In this document: positions 43,275 through 52,204 of the stretch, one piece after another | Layout: every line of letters starts with the position of its first letter | Position numbering within the stretch: the first letter of the stretch is position 1 | From: Rhizobium sp. SL42 | GTDB taxonomy: Bacteria > Pseudomonadota > Alphaproteobacteria > Rhizobiales > Rhizobiaceae | Assembly: GCF_021729845.1 (NCBI RefSeq) | Contig: NZ_CP063398.1 | Location: 434,001-498,000, forward strand | DNA length: 64,000 bases | Direction of reading: 5' to 3' | Made by a program: the position numbers and the translations under genes | The notes under the pieces: generated by a model | What the model saw: only the letters and a program-made list of their open reading frames with translations | What the model was told of the DNA's origin: nothing | Databases searched by the model: none

Positions 43275-43294
43275 ATATACGTATTAACGTATAT
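43275..43294. promoter_or_regulatory. Candidate BigR/SqrR operator in the divergent promoter
   Basis: ATATACG and CGTATAT form a perfect 7-bp inverted repeat around TATTAA. It lies about 130 bp from the repressor start and 100 bp from the sulfur-transferase start, in a strikingly AT-rich island. Confidence 0.6.
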
Positions 43295-43394
43295 TTATTG
43301 ATCGACGAAGTACCCGTCGTGACAGCAGCAAACGCCAACAGATGACTGCGGACTTTGACCACGACCGTGTCATCGTCGCCCAAGGAGAATGAAT

Positions 43395-43727
43395 ATGAGC
43401 ATTCGAACGATCGACCGCAATTTCCACGTCACCGGCCAGATAAAGCCGGCGGCAATGCAGGATATCGCCGCACTCGGCTACAAGACAGTCATCTGCATGC
43501 GACCTGACAAGGAAGGTTTTTTTCAGCCGACATTTGCGGACATGGAAGCCGCCGCCGAAGCCGCCGGCATCAAGGCTCACTACATCCCGGTCGTGCCCGG
43601 AGCGATTACGCCAGCCAATCTGGCAGCACTCAAGTCCGTCCTCGGCACCACATCCGGCCCGGTGCTCGCCTATTGCGCTTCGGGCAATCGTTGCGCAAGC
43701 GCGTTCGAGATGAGCAAGCAAGGCTGA
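43395..43727 (+). CDS. TIGR01244/DUF442-family sulfur transferase
   Basis: Protein of 110 residues from the ATG at 43395 (AAGGAG 7 bases upstream; the ATG at 43389 is too close to that site). It is the phosphatase-like DUF442 rhodanese domain that in BigR operons is fused or linked to persulfide dioxygenase. HVTGQIKPAAMQDIAALGYKTVICMRPD and AYCASGNRCASAFEM, with the C-x-x-G-x-R loop, mark the family; the loop has a second Cys. No dioxygenase (Blh) domain follows, so the protein acts alone or with SQR, moving sulfane sulfur. Confidence 0.85.
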   Translation: MSIRTIDRNFHVTGQIKPAAMQDIAALGYKTVICMRPDKEGFFQPTFADMEAAAEAAGIKAHYIPVVPGAITPANLAALKSVLGTTSGPVLAYCASGNRCASAFEMSKQG

Positions 43728-43813
43728 GCCAAAGCCGGCTGGCTGAACGGAAGCATCCGTGAGCCAGTCCAGCGCCAGAGCGCGGCGGACGAATCTTGCC
43801 GCACGTAACATGA

Positions 43814-43864
43814 AGACAGCTAGCGAACGCCCGCCGATCCAACGATTGGCGGGCGGCTGTCTTT
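43814..43864. terminator. Bidirectional terminator between the convergent sulfur genes
   Basis: Nested inverted repeats: AGACAGC/GCTGTCT outside and CGCCCGCC/GGCGGGCG inside, reaching the stop codon of the SQR gene. TTT follows on the plus strand. Placed between two convergent genes, it probably stops transcription from both. Confidence 0.8.
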
Positions 43865-45149
43865 ACGGATCAAGCCTGATCGCCTTGAGCTTGTCGATAC
43901 CGAGGGCCTGTAGCGCCAGCCTCTCATAGAAGGGTTCTGACTTGCCCAGGCGCACCTTGTAAAGGAAGTATTTTTCGAAGCCAATCTTGGCCGCATGGAC
44001 CCATTTTCCCGATGACGACCAGTTTACGTTGCGCGGTGGGATCTGCGGCTGAGCCACGAAGGCAATGCCTCCGTCCCCGAAATCGGCAAGGCAAACAGCG
44101 TTCCATGTTCCTTCGGCATTCGGCGCTTCTCCCCTGACCAGTCGCTCGATGTTGTGGGCGGTGGCCGTGACCATGGATTCTATCATGAAGCCGGTCTTCG
44201 GAACGCCGATCGGCACGGGCGTCTTGCCCATCGGCGGGATCGCCACGCAAACCCCAACCGAAAATATGTTGGGATACCGGGCGTTCTGTTGATGCCTGTC
44301 GACCAAGATGAACCCGCGTGGATTGGCCAGTCCTTCGATATCGCGGACCGCCGACACGCCGCGGAATGCCGGCAGCATCATTGTGAATGCCGCCGGAACA
44401 TCGTGAACCGTTTTGGTTGACCCGTCCTCGTTCAGCTCCTCGGCCACGACTTTTCCGTCTTCGAACCGCTGGACCTTGGCATTGGTGATCCATTTGATGT
44501 GATGGTTGCGCAGTTCGCTCTCGAGCAGCCCCTTAGTATCGCCCACACCATCGAGACCAAGGTGACCGATATAGGGTTCCGATGTGACGAAGGTCATCGG
44601 CACCCGATCGCGTACCTTGGCATCGCGCAACGCCTTGTCGAGAATGAAGGCAAACTCATAGGCCGGACCGAAGCAAGAGGCACCCTGAACCGCGCCGATG
44701 ACCACCGGCCCAGGATTGGCGATCAGCCGGTCCACCGCCTGCTTTGTTTGCAGCGCATGGTCGATATGGCAGACAGAATGGGTGAAGGCCTCAGGGCCGA
44801 AGCCCGGGATCTCATCGAAAGCCAGTTCAGGGCCGGTCGATATGACGAGATAGTCGTAGCTCACCGAGGACCCATCCAGAAGCTGGATACGGTTCTCATC
44901 AGGGATGAGACGCTCCGCCCCTTGCGGTTTCAGCGTGATGTTACGTCTTGCGCATGCCGGTTCAAGATCAACTTCGATCGCGGCGCGATCGCGCCAGCCG
45001 ACAGCAACCCAGGGATTGGATGGCACGAACGAATAGGTCGATCCCTTGCTGATCAGGATGACATTGTCATCCTTGCCGACACGATCCCTTATTTCATAAG
45101 CCATGATGGAGCCACCGAGCCCGGCCCCCAGTACCACGATATTTGCCAT
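43863..45149 (-). CDS. sqr: Sulfide:quinone oxidoreductase (SQR)
   Basis: FAD enzyme of 428 residues that oxidises sulfide to polysulfide or persulfide and reduces quinone at the inner membrane. Start at the ATG at 45149 with AAGGAGG 5 bases upstream. The FAD-binding GAGLGGS is at 8-14. The three SQR cysteines are present: Cys127 (SVCHID), Cys159 (GASCFGP) and Cys353 (AVCLADFG), almost the same numbers as Cys128/160/356 of the A. ferrooxidans enzyme. It is not the related flavocytochrome c dehydrogenase, which lacks this trio. An AT-rich inverted repeat lies in its promoter. Confidence 0.9.
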   Translation of the reverse strand: MANIVVLGAGLGGSIMAYEIRDRVGKDDNVILISKGSTYSFVPSNPWVAVGWRDRAAIEVDLEPACARRNITLKPQGAERLIPDENRIQLLDGSSVSYDYLVISTGPELAFDEIPGFGPEAFTHSVCHIDHALQTKQAVDRLIANPGPVVIGAVQGASCFGPAYEFAFILDKALRDAKVRDRVPMTFVTSEPYIGHLGLDGVGDTKGLLESELRNHHIKWITNAKVQRFEDGKVVAEELNEDGSTKTVHDVPAAFTMMLPAFRGVSAVRDIEGLANPRGFILVDRHQQNARYPNIFSVGVCVAIPPMGKTPVPIGVPKTGFMIESMVTATAHNIERLVRGEAPNAEGTWNAVCLADFGDGGIAFVAQPQIPPRNVNWSSSGKWVHAAKIGFEKYFLYKVRLGKSEPFYERLALQALGIDKLKAIRLDP

Positions 45150-45571
45150 ACGCGCCTCCTTCACGTTGAAATCTATACCTATATATATACGATATTTCGT
45201 AGCTTAGAAGGAAATAGATTCTGGTCGCGCAGGTATCTATTCGGATTTGCCTCCTCGGATCGCATCACCCGACTATCGTCACGGACAGTGCAGGCTGGAA
45301 AAACTGGGGGATCCCCAGGTCATCGCGGTTAGCCGACTGGCCAAGCGATGGGGGGAAGGAGGCATCGCTCTTCAGGAACATTTTCGATGAAGGTTGACAG
45401 TCTACCGAGGTCGGCAGAATGGAATGCCCAAGAATGTCCGGGCGGATGGAAACCGCTTGCCTGGCCTTGCCGCCGACCGGCAGGCGCATCTGGACGCCGC
45501 GCTTGGACATGCGACACTGACCTGAATATGTCATCCTGAAAAAGATGACGGATCCTGATTGGGGACGAAAC
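45150..45571. other. Divergent promoter region, sqr and ClC-type genes
   Basis: Contains the AT-rich operator candidate at 45188-45201 near sqr. No supported gene. The near-palindrome CTGGGGGATCCCCAG at 45305-45319 is the only other structure. Confidence 0.4.
45188..45201. promoter_or_regulatory. Candidate BigR/SqrR operator upstream of sqr
   Basis: TACGA-TATT-TCGTA, a perfect 5-bp inverted repeat within an alternating AT run, about 40 bp before the sqr start. Confidence 0.5.
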
Positions 45572-47365
45572 GTGCCTTCGACGCTGAAAGCCGCCTTGCG
45601 GCGCACCGGCTTGCTTCGCCTGCTGATCGCGCCCGGCCGATTCAGAGCCTTTGTTCGCCAGAGTGAACTCGGAATCGTCCTGCTCGGTGCAGTGGTTGGC
45701 GTCCTAGCCGGCCTGGTTGTCGTTGCGATGAGCGCCATCGCGCGCCTGCTGCATCAGGCAATATTCCGTATCGAGATCCGAGAGCGCCTGAGCAGCGCCG
45801 CCTCGCTCGACACGACGACGATCCTGATAGCCCCCGTCGTTGGCGGCATTGTGCTCGGGCTCATCCATCTGGTGCTCGCCTATCGGCGAAAGAGGCCGAT
45901 GGTGGATCCGATCGAAGCCAACGCCCTTCACGGCGGACGCCTGTCTCTGACGGACAGCATCATCGTCTGCGTGCAGAACCTTGTTTCCAACGGATTTGGT
46001 GCCTCTGTCGGCCTCGAGGCCGGGTATACGCAGCTGTCGTCCGGCTTCGCATCGAAGATTGGCGTGTCGATGAAACTGCGCCGCGGCGACCTGCGGATAC
46101 TCGTCGGTTGCGGAGCTGCCGGCGCGATCGCTGCAGCCTTCAATGCGCCTTTGACCGGTGCATTCTACGCATTCGAACTGATCATCGGTTCGTACAGCAT
46201 CGCCAGCCTGACGCCGGTGATCGCAGCCTCCCTCTTGGCAACCAGTGTTGCGCGACCGTTCGTCCCGAGTAGTTTCCTGGTCAATGCCGGATCATTTGGA
46301 GCGGTGATCCCGACCGATTATGTGCCCGCGCTTCTGCTCGGCCTACTCTGTGCCGGCGGCGGCATCCTTCTGATGACGGGAGTATCGATGGTGGAGGAAG
46401 TGTCGCGCAAAAGCTCCATTCCTCCCGCCATCCGCCCGGCACTCGGCGGTATCGTCATCGGACTTCTCGCTCTCGTCTCGCCTCAGATCCTGTCGGGCGG
46501 TCATGGGGCGCTGCATGTCAACCTCGACCAGGACCTGACAATTCCAGCACTCGGATTTCTCCTGCTGATGAAGTCGCTCGCCTCGGCCGTCTCGATCGGA
46601 TCCGGCTTTCGCGGCGGGTTGTTTTTCGCCTCCCTGTTCATCGGTGCCCTGCTCGGCAAGATCTTCGCGCTGGCGGGCATGTGGCTGGTTCCCGGATCTG
46701 CTTTGACCCCCGCCGTCTATGCGATCATCGGCATGAGTTGTCTTGCCGCTTCCGTAATCGGCGGCCCGTTGACCATGACCTTCCTGGCACTCGAGGTGAC
46801 GGGGGACTTTTCGATTACCGCCTTGACGCTTGCCGCGGTCATCACAGCCTCTTTGACCGTGCGAAACCTGTTCGGTTATTCGTTTGCGACCTGGCGCTTT
46901 CACCTGCGCGGTGAGAGCATCCGCAGTGCGCATGATGTCGGCTGGATCAGAAACCTGACAGTCGGCAAATTGATGCGCCCAGATGTGAAGACTGCGACTG
47001 CCGGCATGTCGCTGGCAAAATTCCGCGAGAGCTTTCCGCTCGGATCAACCCAGCGCGTCGTGATCGTTGATGATGACGGAAAATATGTCGGTATCGTCAT
47101 CGTGCCCGAAGCCCATTCAAGCCTGGTTATCGATACGGACGGCGGGCTCCTGGATCTCATCCGCTACAGGAATTCCTTCTTGCTGCCGACCATGAACGCC
47201 AAACAGGCAACCCGGATCTTCGAACACGCCGAGAGCGAAGCCTTGGCAGTCCTCGGCGACAAAATCGAACAACATGTGATCGGCCTGCTGAGCGAAAGCT
47301 ACACCCTGCGCCGGTACTCGGAAGAACTCGACAAAAGGCGACGCGAAGTCTCGGGCGAGACCTGA
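45572..47365 (+). CDS. ClC-family chloride channel/antiporter with CBS domains
   Basis: Membrane protein of 597 residues, ~10-12 helices to about residue 425, then a cytoplasmic CBS pair (VGKLMRPDVKTATAGMSLAKF onward). The GTG at 45572 is preferred over the ATG at 45545 because GGGGA lies six bases before it. ClC core stretches include GFGASVGLEAGYTQLSSGFASKIG, where the family has the GREGP gate, and GCGAAGAIAAAFNAPLTGAFYAFE, normally GXFXP-type. The gating Glu is kept but its neighbours differ. A chloride or fluoride-type function is possible; the placement beside sqr and a regulated pump suggests a role in the sulfide response. Confidence 0.83.
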   Translation: MPSTLKAALRRTGLLRLLIAPGRFRAFVRQSELGIVLLGAVVGVLAGLVVVAMSAIARLLHQAIFRIEIRERLSSAASLDTTTILIAPVVGGIVLGLIHLVLAYRRKRPMVDPIEANALHGGRLSLTDSIIVCVQNLVSNGFGASVGLEAGYTQLSSGFASKIGVSMKLRRGDLRILVGCGAAGAIAAAFNAPLTGAFYAFELIIGSYSIASLTPVIAASLLATSVARPFVPSSFLVNAGSFGAVIPTDYVPALLLGLLCAGGGILLMTGVSMVEEVSRKSSIPPAIRPALGGIVIGLLALVSPQILSGGHGALHVNLDQDLTIPALGFLLLMKSLASAVSIGSGFRGGLFFASLFIGALLGKIFALAGMWLVPGSALTPAVYAIIGMSCLAASVIGGPLTMTFLALEVTGDFSITALTLAAVITASLTVRNLFGYSFATWRFHLRGESIRSAHDVGWIRNLTVGKLMRPDVKTATAGMSLAKFRESFPLGSTQRVVIVDDDGKYVGIVIVPEAHSSLVIDTDGGLLDLIRYRNSFLLPTMNAKQATRIFEHAESEALAVLGDKIEQHVIGLLSESYTLRRYSEELDKRRREVSGET

Positions 47366-47513
47366 AAAGAGAACTTCATGACAAGACATGCGTTGCCCGC
47401 CGATCGCGGCAAAGCCGCCTGCCCTGTCATCCGATTTCAGATCATATCCGCCTGACGCCCGCGATCAACAATTCGCTGCTCTCAGACATCCGTGTTTTCT
47501 GATCATCGTTCCT

Positions 47514-50500
47514 TCACGTGCGCAGCACCCGGTAGATTGCCGGGATGACAAGCACGGTCAGCAAAGTCGACGATATAAGCCCGAACAACAGGGAGATGGC
47601 CAGACCCTGGAAAATAGGATCCGTCAGGATCACGGCGGCCCCGATGATGGCAGCGAGCGCCGTCAGAAGGATCGGTTTGAACCGGATTGCCCCCGCCTCG
47701 ATCAGCACCTCGGTGAATGGCCGTCCGGCCTTTTCGGCATGACGGAGGAAGTCCACCAAGAGGATCGAATTGCGGACAATGATGCCGGCAAGTGCAATGA
47801 AACCGATCATCGATGTTGCCGAGAACGGCGCACCGAAAAGCCAGTGACCGCCCAGAATGCCGATGAAGGTCAAGGGCACCGGCGTGAGGATGACCAGTGG
47901 CAGCTTGAACGAGCCGAACTGCGCGACCACCAGGATATAGATGGCAAGCAGCGCGACCATGAAAGCGGCCCCCATGTCGCGGAACGTGACCCATGTCACC
48001 TCCCATTCGCCATCCCACAGCAAGGTCGTCTGCCTGTCGCTGTCGGGCTGTCCATGCAGGACGATGACCGGCTTGACCAGACCTGTCCAGTCCTGGGCGT
48101 CGATGGCCTGCTGTACTGCCAGCATTCCATAAAGCGGCGCCTCGAAAGAACCGGCGAGCTCCGCGGTGACCATTTCGGCGGCACGCCCATTGTGGCGGAA
48201 GATGGGATAGGATGTCTTTTCGTCGACGACCCGCACGACATCGCCAAGTTCAACCACATCTCGGTCGCCCGGCAAGACATTGCTCGGCAGCGGGGTTGCA
48301 AGGAAGCGCTCGTCGAGTGTCTTTTCGCCCTTGGCCCGCTCGATCTTGATTGGGAACGGTTGGCGCCCTTCGCCACGATGCGAATATCCAATCGTCTTGC
48401 CACCAGTCAGGATCGCGATCGTGTCGAAGACGTCTCCTTCCTCGACCCGAAAGAACTCTGCGTCGTCTGTCGAGACCACCAGCCGCTTGCGCGGTGCCTG
48501 GACGCCATAGGAATTGTCGACATCGACGATGAAGGGAACGCTGCGGAATGCGGCTTCCACCTTTTCCGCAACCTTGCGACGGGTGGCGGCATCAGGACCA
48601 TAGATCTCGGCGAGCAGCGTCGCCATCACCGGCGGTCCCGGCGGTGGTTCCACGACCTTCAGGCTTGTGCCTTCTGGCACCTCCGCCTCGGCAAGCCGTT
48701 TGCGGATCTCGAGTGCAATCTGATGGCTCGTGCGCTGACGATCGGCCTTGCCGGCAAGATTGATAGCGACATCGCCCTGGTAGGACGCCGATCTCAGATA
48801 GGCGTGCCGCACCAGCCCGTTGAAATTGAAAGGTGCCGCGGTACCCGCATGGGTCTGCACTGATATCACCTCCGGCATGTCGAGCACGATAGCCGAGACC
48901 ATCTGCGCCACGGAGTCGGTTGCCTCGACGGAGGAACCTTCCGGCAGATCGATCGTGACGGCCAGTTCCGACTTGTTGTCGAAGGGCAGAAGTTTGACGG
49001 TGACATGCTTGGTATAGAACAGCGTCAGTGAGCCCAGTGTCAGCATGCCGACGGCGAGAAGAAAGATCCAGCTGCGCGTCTTGGAGGCAAGGACCGGACG
49101 GGCGACCGCCGAATACAGCTTGCCAAGGCGCCCTCCCTGGTGGGTGTCCTGCGCATGAAGCGGCGCATTGCCGGCAATCTTCAGCATCAGCCATGGGGTG
49201 ACCATGACTGCCACGAAGAACGAAAATATCATGGCAGCGGAGGCATTGGCCGGGATGGGGCTCATATATGGCCCCATCATTCCGGAGACGAACAGCATCG
49301 GTAGCAATGCGGCAACAACCGTGAGGGTCGCGACGATTGTCGGATTGCCCACCTCCGCGACCGCATCGATGGCTGCGTGGCGACGCGAGCGTCCGTCATC
49401 CATGGCCCAGTGCCGTGCGGTGTTCTCGATGACGACGATCGCATCGTCGACCAGAATTCCGATCGAGAAGATCAATGCAAACAACGACACCCGGTTGAGC
49501 GTGTAGCCCATCAGCCATGACGCAAACAATGTCAGGAGGATGGTCACCGGAATGACGATTGCCACCACCATGGCTTCGCGCCGGCCGATAGCCACCCAGA
49601 CCAGTGCTATGATCGACAGAGTCGCCAGCCCCAGATGAAAGAGCAACTCATTTGCCTTTTCATTGGCCGTTTCGCCATAGTTGCGCGTCACCTCAACAGT
49701 CATGTCTGCGGGGATCAAACTGCCATGCAGGCTCTCAACCTGCTTGAGGATGCCCTCCGCCACGACAACGGCATTCGATCCGGCGCGTTTGGCGACTGCC
49801 AGCGTCACCGATGGCACACGTTCGATGCCCATATCAGTCCGGCGCACGGTCGAGACCAGCGCTTCCCGGGTGTCGGTGGCAAACTCAATGCGGGCAACAT
49901 CACGGACATAAACGGGACGACCGTCGCGGGACGTGAGCAGGAGATTGCCGATCGCCACCGGCGACGATAGCGTTTCTCCAGCCATTACGTCGATCTGCCC
50001 GCCCTGGTCGCGGACCTCGCCGGCCGGCACTGCACTATTGGCGCCCTCCACCTTGCCAGCCAATTGCTGCAAGGTGATGCCATAGAGTGCCAGCTTTTCC
50101 GGCTGCGGTGAGATGCGGATGATTTCTCCGGTCTCGCCCACCAGATAGGTCAGGCCGACATCCTCAATCTTGGCGATTTCGGTCCGCAGTTCGCGCGCCA
50201 CCCGGGTGAGATCGTTGGACGTGATCCTGCCAGCAGCTTCAGGCCTGGGCTGCAAGGTCAGGGCGACGATCGCCACATGGTCGATGCCGCGACCGACAAT
50301 CGTCGGCTCCGGTATGCCGACCGGGATGCGATCCATATTGGCGCGCACCTTTTCATGGACGCGCAGTACGGCGGCATCCGAAGACGTGCCGACAACAAAA
50401 CGGGCCGTCACCATGACGCGATTGTCCATCGACTGCGAATAGACATGATCGACGCCGTCGATGCTCTTGATGATAGTTTCCAGCGGCTCGGTCACCAGTT

Positions 50501-50723
50501 TGACGGAATCCTCCGCCTTGATACCTGCCGCCTGCACGATGATATCCACCATCGGCACGGAAATCTGCGGCTCCTCCTCGCGCGGAAGCGTCATCAAAGC
50601 AACGAGGCCCATGGCAAACGCCGCCGACAAAAAGAGCGGCGTCAGGGGCGATTGGATGAAGAAGCGCGTCAGATTGCCGGCAATGCCGAGTGCGCGCGCG
50701 TGGTTCTTTACATCCTGGGTCAC
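47514..50723 (-). CDS. RND-family efflux permease in the sulfide locus
   Basis: Proton-driven RND transporter of 1069 residues. The helix-4 proton-relay Asp pair is at 426-427 (GILVDDAIVVIENTA), and the conserved LPREEEPQISVPMVDI and GIIVRNSILLVDF segments are intact. It overlaps the adaptor gene by ATGA. Compared with the first pump in this window, this one has the standard VDD motif and is a different subfamily. Both lie on the same side of the DUF2892 gene and may be a single transcript with it. It could export sulfane-derived toxic compounds or metal complexes; the substrate is unknown. No outer-membrane channel gene is linked. Confidence 0.9.
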   Translation of the reverse strand: MTQDVKNHARALGIAGNLTRFFIQSPLTPLFLSAAFAMGLVALMTLPREEEPQISVPMVDIIVQAAGIKAEDSVKLVTEPLETIIKSIDGVDHVYSQSMDNRVMVTARFVVGTSSDAAVLRVHEKVRANMDRIPVGIPEPTIVGRGIDHVAIVALTLQPRPEAAGRITSNDLTRVARELRTEIAKIEDVGLTYLVGETGEIIRISPQPEKLALYGITLQQLAGKVEGANSAVPAGEVRDQGGQIDVMAGETLSSPVAIGNLLLTSRDGRPVYVRDVARIEFATDTREALVSTVRRTDMGIERVPSVTLAVAKRAGSNAVVVAEGILKQVESLHGSLIPADMTVEVTRNYGETANEKANELLFHLGLATLSIIALVWVAIGRREAMVVAIVIPVTILLTLFASWLMGYTLNRVSLFALIFSIGILVDDAIVVIENTARHWAMDDGRSRRHAAIDAVAEVGNPTIVATLTVVAALLPMLFVSGMMGPYMSPIPANASAAMIFSFFVAVMVTPWLMLKIAGNAPLHAQDTHQGGRLGKLYSAVARPVLASKTRSWIFLLAVGMLTLGSLTLFYTKHVTVKLLPFDNKSELAVTIDLPEGSSVEATDSVAQMVSAIVLDMPEVISVQTHAGTAAPFNFNGLVRHAYLRSASYQGDVAINLAGKADRQRTSHQIALEIRKRLAEAEVPEGTSLKVVEPPPGPPVMATLLAEIYGPDAATRRKVAEKVEAAFRSVPFIVDVDNSYGVQAPRKRLVVSTDDAEFFRVEEGDVFDTIAILTGGKTIGYSHRGEGRQPFPIKIERAKGEKTLDERFLATPLPSNVLPGDRDVVELGDVVRVVDEKTSYPIFRHNGRAAEMVTAELAGSFEAPLYGMLAVQQAIDAQDWTGLVKPVIVLHGQPDSDRQTTLLWDGEWEVTWVTFRDMGAAFMVALLAIYILVVAQFGSFKLPLVILTPVPLTFIGILGGHWLFGAPFSATSMIGFIALAGIIVRNSILLVDFLRHAEKAGRPFTEVLIEAGAIRFKPILLTALAAIIGAAVILTDPIFQGLAISLLFGLISSTLLTVLVIPAIYRVLRT

Positions 50724-51691
50724 GGGATCACCACGACATCGCCTGCGGACAGGCCGGAAAGGACCTCGACCTGCAACTCTCCATCGATGCGTCTGGCCTC
50801 GCCTGTCACGACGACGCGTTCGACAGGCTCTTTCGCTTGCATGACCGTGACGAAATCGAGCCCTGACCGTGTTTCCACGGCATTTGACGGCACCAACAGC
50901 GCAAGCCGCTCACCGACCGGCAACTCGACCAGAACCCGGGCGTTGACAAATTCCGTGCTGATATTCTTCACCTCGACATCGGCAATCACCCGTCCATTCT
51001 CGATCTGGGGATAGACCTTCGCCAGTCGGCCTTCGAGCAGTTCATCGCCGGCATCGATGCGGATGGCCGTCCCCAGCTTTAGAAAAGCCGCGTGGCGTTC
51101 AGGAATTGCGAGTTGCAGGAAAAACCCGCCGCCACCAATATTCACGATAACCTCGCCCGGAAGGACGACAGCGTCACGTGTGACCGGAACCTTGAGTACC
51201 CTGCCCGCGGTCGGCGCCAGAACATCGCCCTCTTGAGACTGCGCAACCGCTACCAGCCTCTGGGCTTGCGCCGCAGCGATCTGGTTGCGGATGACATCCA
51301 CCTCGGTCCTCAACTGATCCAGACGTTGCGTCGTGGTTGCACCACTCTTGATCAACCTTTCGGCGCGCTCCACTTCCAGGAGCGCGTTGTTCAGCGACGC
51401 GTTCAGCCCGAGAAGTTGCGCCTCCACCGCGCGGATTTGGAAATTCAGCTTGTCGTCCTTGACGACTGCAACCACATCACCGGCCTTGACGAGATCACCT
51501 TCCGTCACCTTGAGTTCGGAGACGGTGCCGCCGATCCGGGCGCGCGCCAAGACGCTGTCACGCGCCTCGACCTGACCGTAGACAGCCTTCATCTCCGCGA
51601 CAGGGGTCGGCCTCAGAAGCAGTTCTTCGGCATGGGCCGCACACGGCAGAAAACACAGGGCAAGAATGCCGGCAGGCAAGAGCCGCATCAT
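50720..51691 (-). CDS. RND efflux periplasmic adaptor protein
   Basis: Membrane fusion protein of 323 residues from the ATG at 51691 (MMRLLPAG), which has GGGA eight bases upstream; the ATG at 51700 is too close to that site. A Sec signal of about 22 residues ends AHA. Lipoyl halves are VTEGDLVKAGDVVAVVKDD (near 62-80) and DVLAPTAGRVLKVPV (near 152-166), with the alpha-hairpin between them. No lipobox, unlike the adaptor at 5841-6947. It starts 28 bp after the DUF2892 gene. Confidence 0.88.
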   Translation of the reverse strand: MMRLLPAGILALCFLPCAAHAEELLLRPTPVAEMKAVYGQVEARDSVLARARIGGTVSELKVTEGDLVKAGDVVAVVKDDKLNFQIRAVEAQLLGLNASLNNALLEVERAERLIKSGATTTQRLDQLRTEVDVIRNQIAAAQAQRLVAVAQSQEGDVLAPTAGRVLKVPVTRDAVVLPGEVIVNIGGGGFFLQLAIPERHAAFLKLGTAIRIDAGDELLEGRLAKVYPQIENGRVIADVEVKNISTEFVNARVLVELPVGERLALLVPSNAVETRSGLDFVTVMQAKEPVERVVVTGEARRIDGELQVEVLSGLSAGDVVVIP

Positions 51692-51719
51692 GACGATCAT
51701 CCCGTTGGAAAGCGTTGAC

Positions 51720-51920
51720 TCAGAAAGCCGAACCGGATTTTAGGCCGATTTTCCTGAACAGCATTGCGGCAGGACAAAAGCCGGTGATCGAAGACTGAAT
51801 TAAATTTGCGCCCACAAAAGCTGTGAGCCAGACAAAGCCGGGATGAACGAAATGACTTAGGGCCAACGAGACCAGCACCATGATGCCGGCAAATGCGAGA
51901 ACGGCACGATCAACGGACAC
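51720..51920 (-). CDS. DUF2892 small membrane protein
   Basis: Inner-membrane protein of 66 residues with two helices. It matches DUF2892 (the YgaP membrane part): RAVLAFAGIMVLVSLALSHF, then ANLIQSSITGFCPAAMLFRKIGL, with the family Cys in FCP. GTG start. DUF2892 proteins recur beside BigR, DUF442 and persulfide genes, so its place here is expected. First gene of the adaptor/pump unit on this strand. Confidence 0.87.
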   Translation of the reverse strand: MSVDRAVLAFAGIMVLVSLALSHFVHPGFVWLTAFVGANLIQSSITGFCPAAMLFRKIGLKSGSAF

Positions 51921-51945
51921 AACAAGCCTCCATGCTTTATTTATT

Positions 51946-51955
51946 CGTATCTACG
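51946..51955. promoter_or_regulatory. Candidate BigR/SqrR operator upstream of DUF2892
   Basis: CGTATCTACG gives the arms CGTA/TACG. It sits 26 bp before the DUF2892 start in an island of about 50 bp that is almost all A and T. Confidence 0.4.
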
Positions 51956-52204
51956 TTTTTATGTATATATTATTTTTTATATGTCAATGCCTTGTCGAAC
52001 CGCAACAATGGTTGGCGAAGCCCGGAGTACGAATGCCATCGGCGCGACGGATTGAACCGTCAACGTGTCGAAGATCTCACATGGCGCGCCTGAACCTTAT
52101 TGATGTTTCGTTGCAGGCACATATATCCTCTCGCGCATCTCCGCTCGGGATGATGCGCCTCATCGACCATCAATATGCGAACAGCATTGTAGCGGAAGTC
52201 GAAT

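Noticed and set aside
45305-45319. CTGGGGGATCCCCAG near-palindrome as an operator
   Set aside because: Not exactly symmetric, GC-rich and unlike the AT-rich sites of the sulfide locus; probably chance.
47388-48863. A 491-codon plus-strand frame opposite the second RND pump
   Set aside because: Shadow of the pump gene: no domain, atypical composition, no ribosome-binding site.
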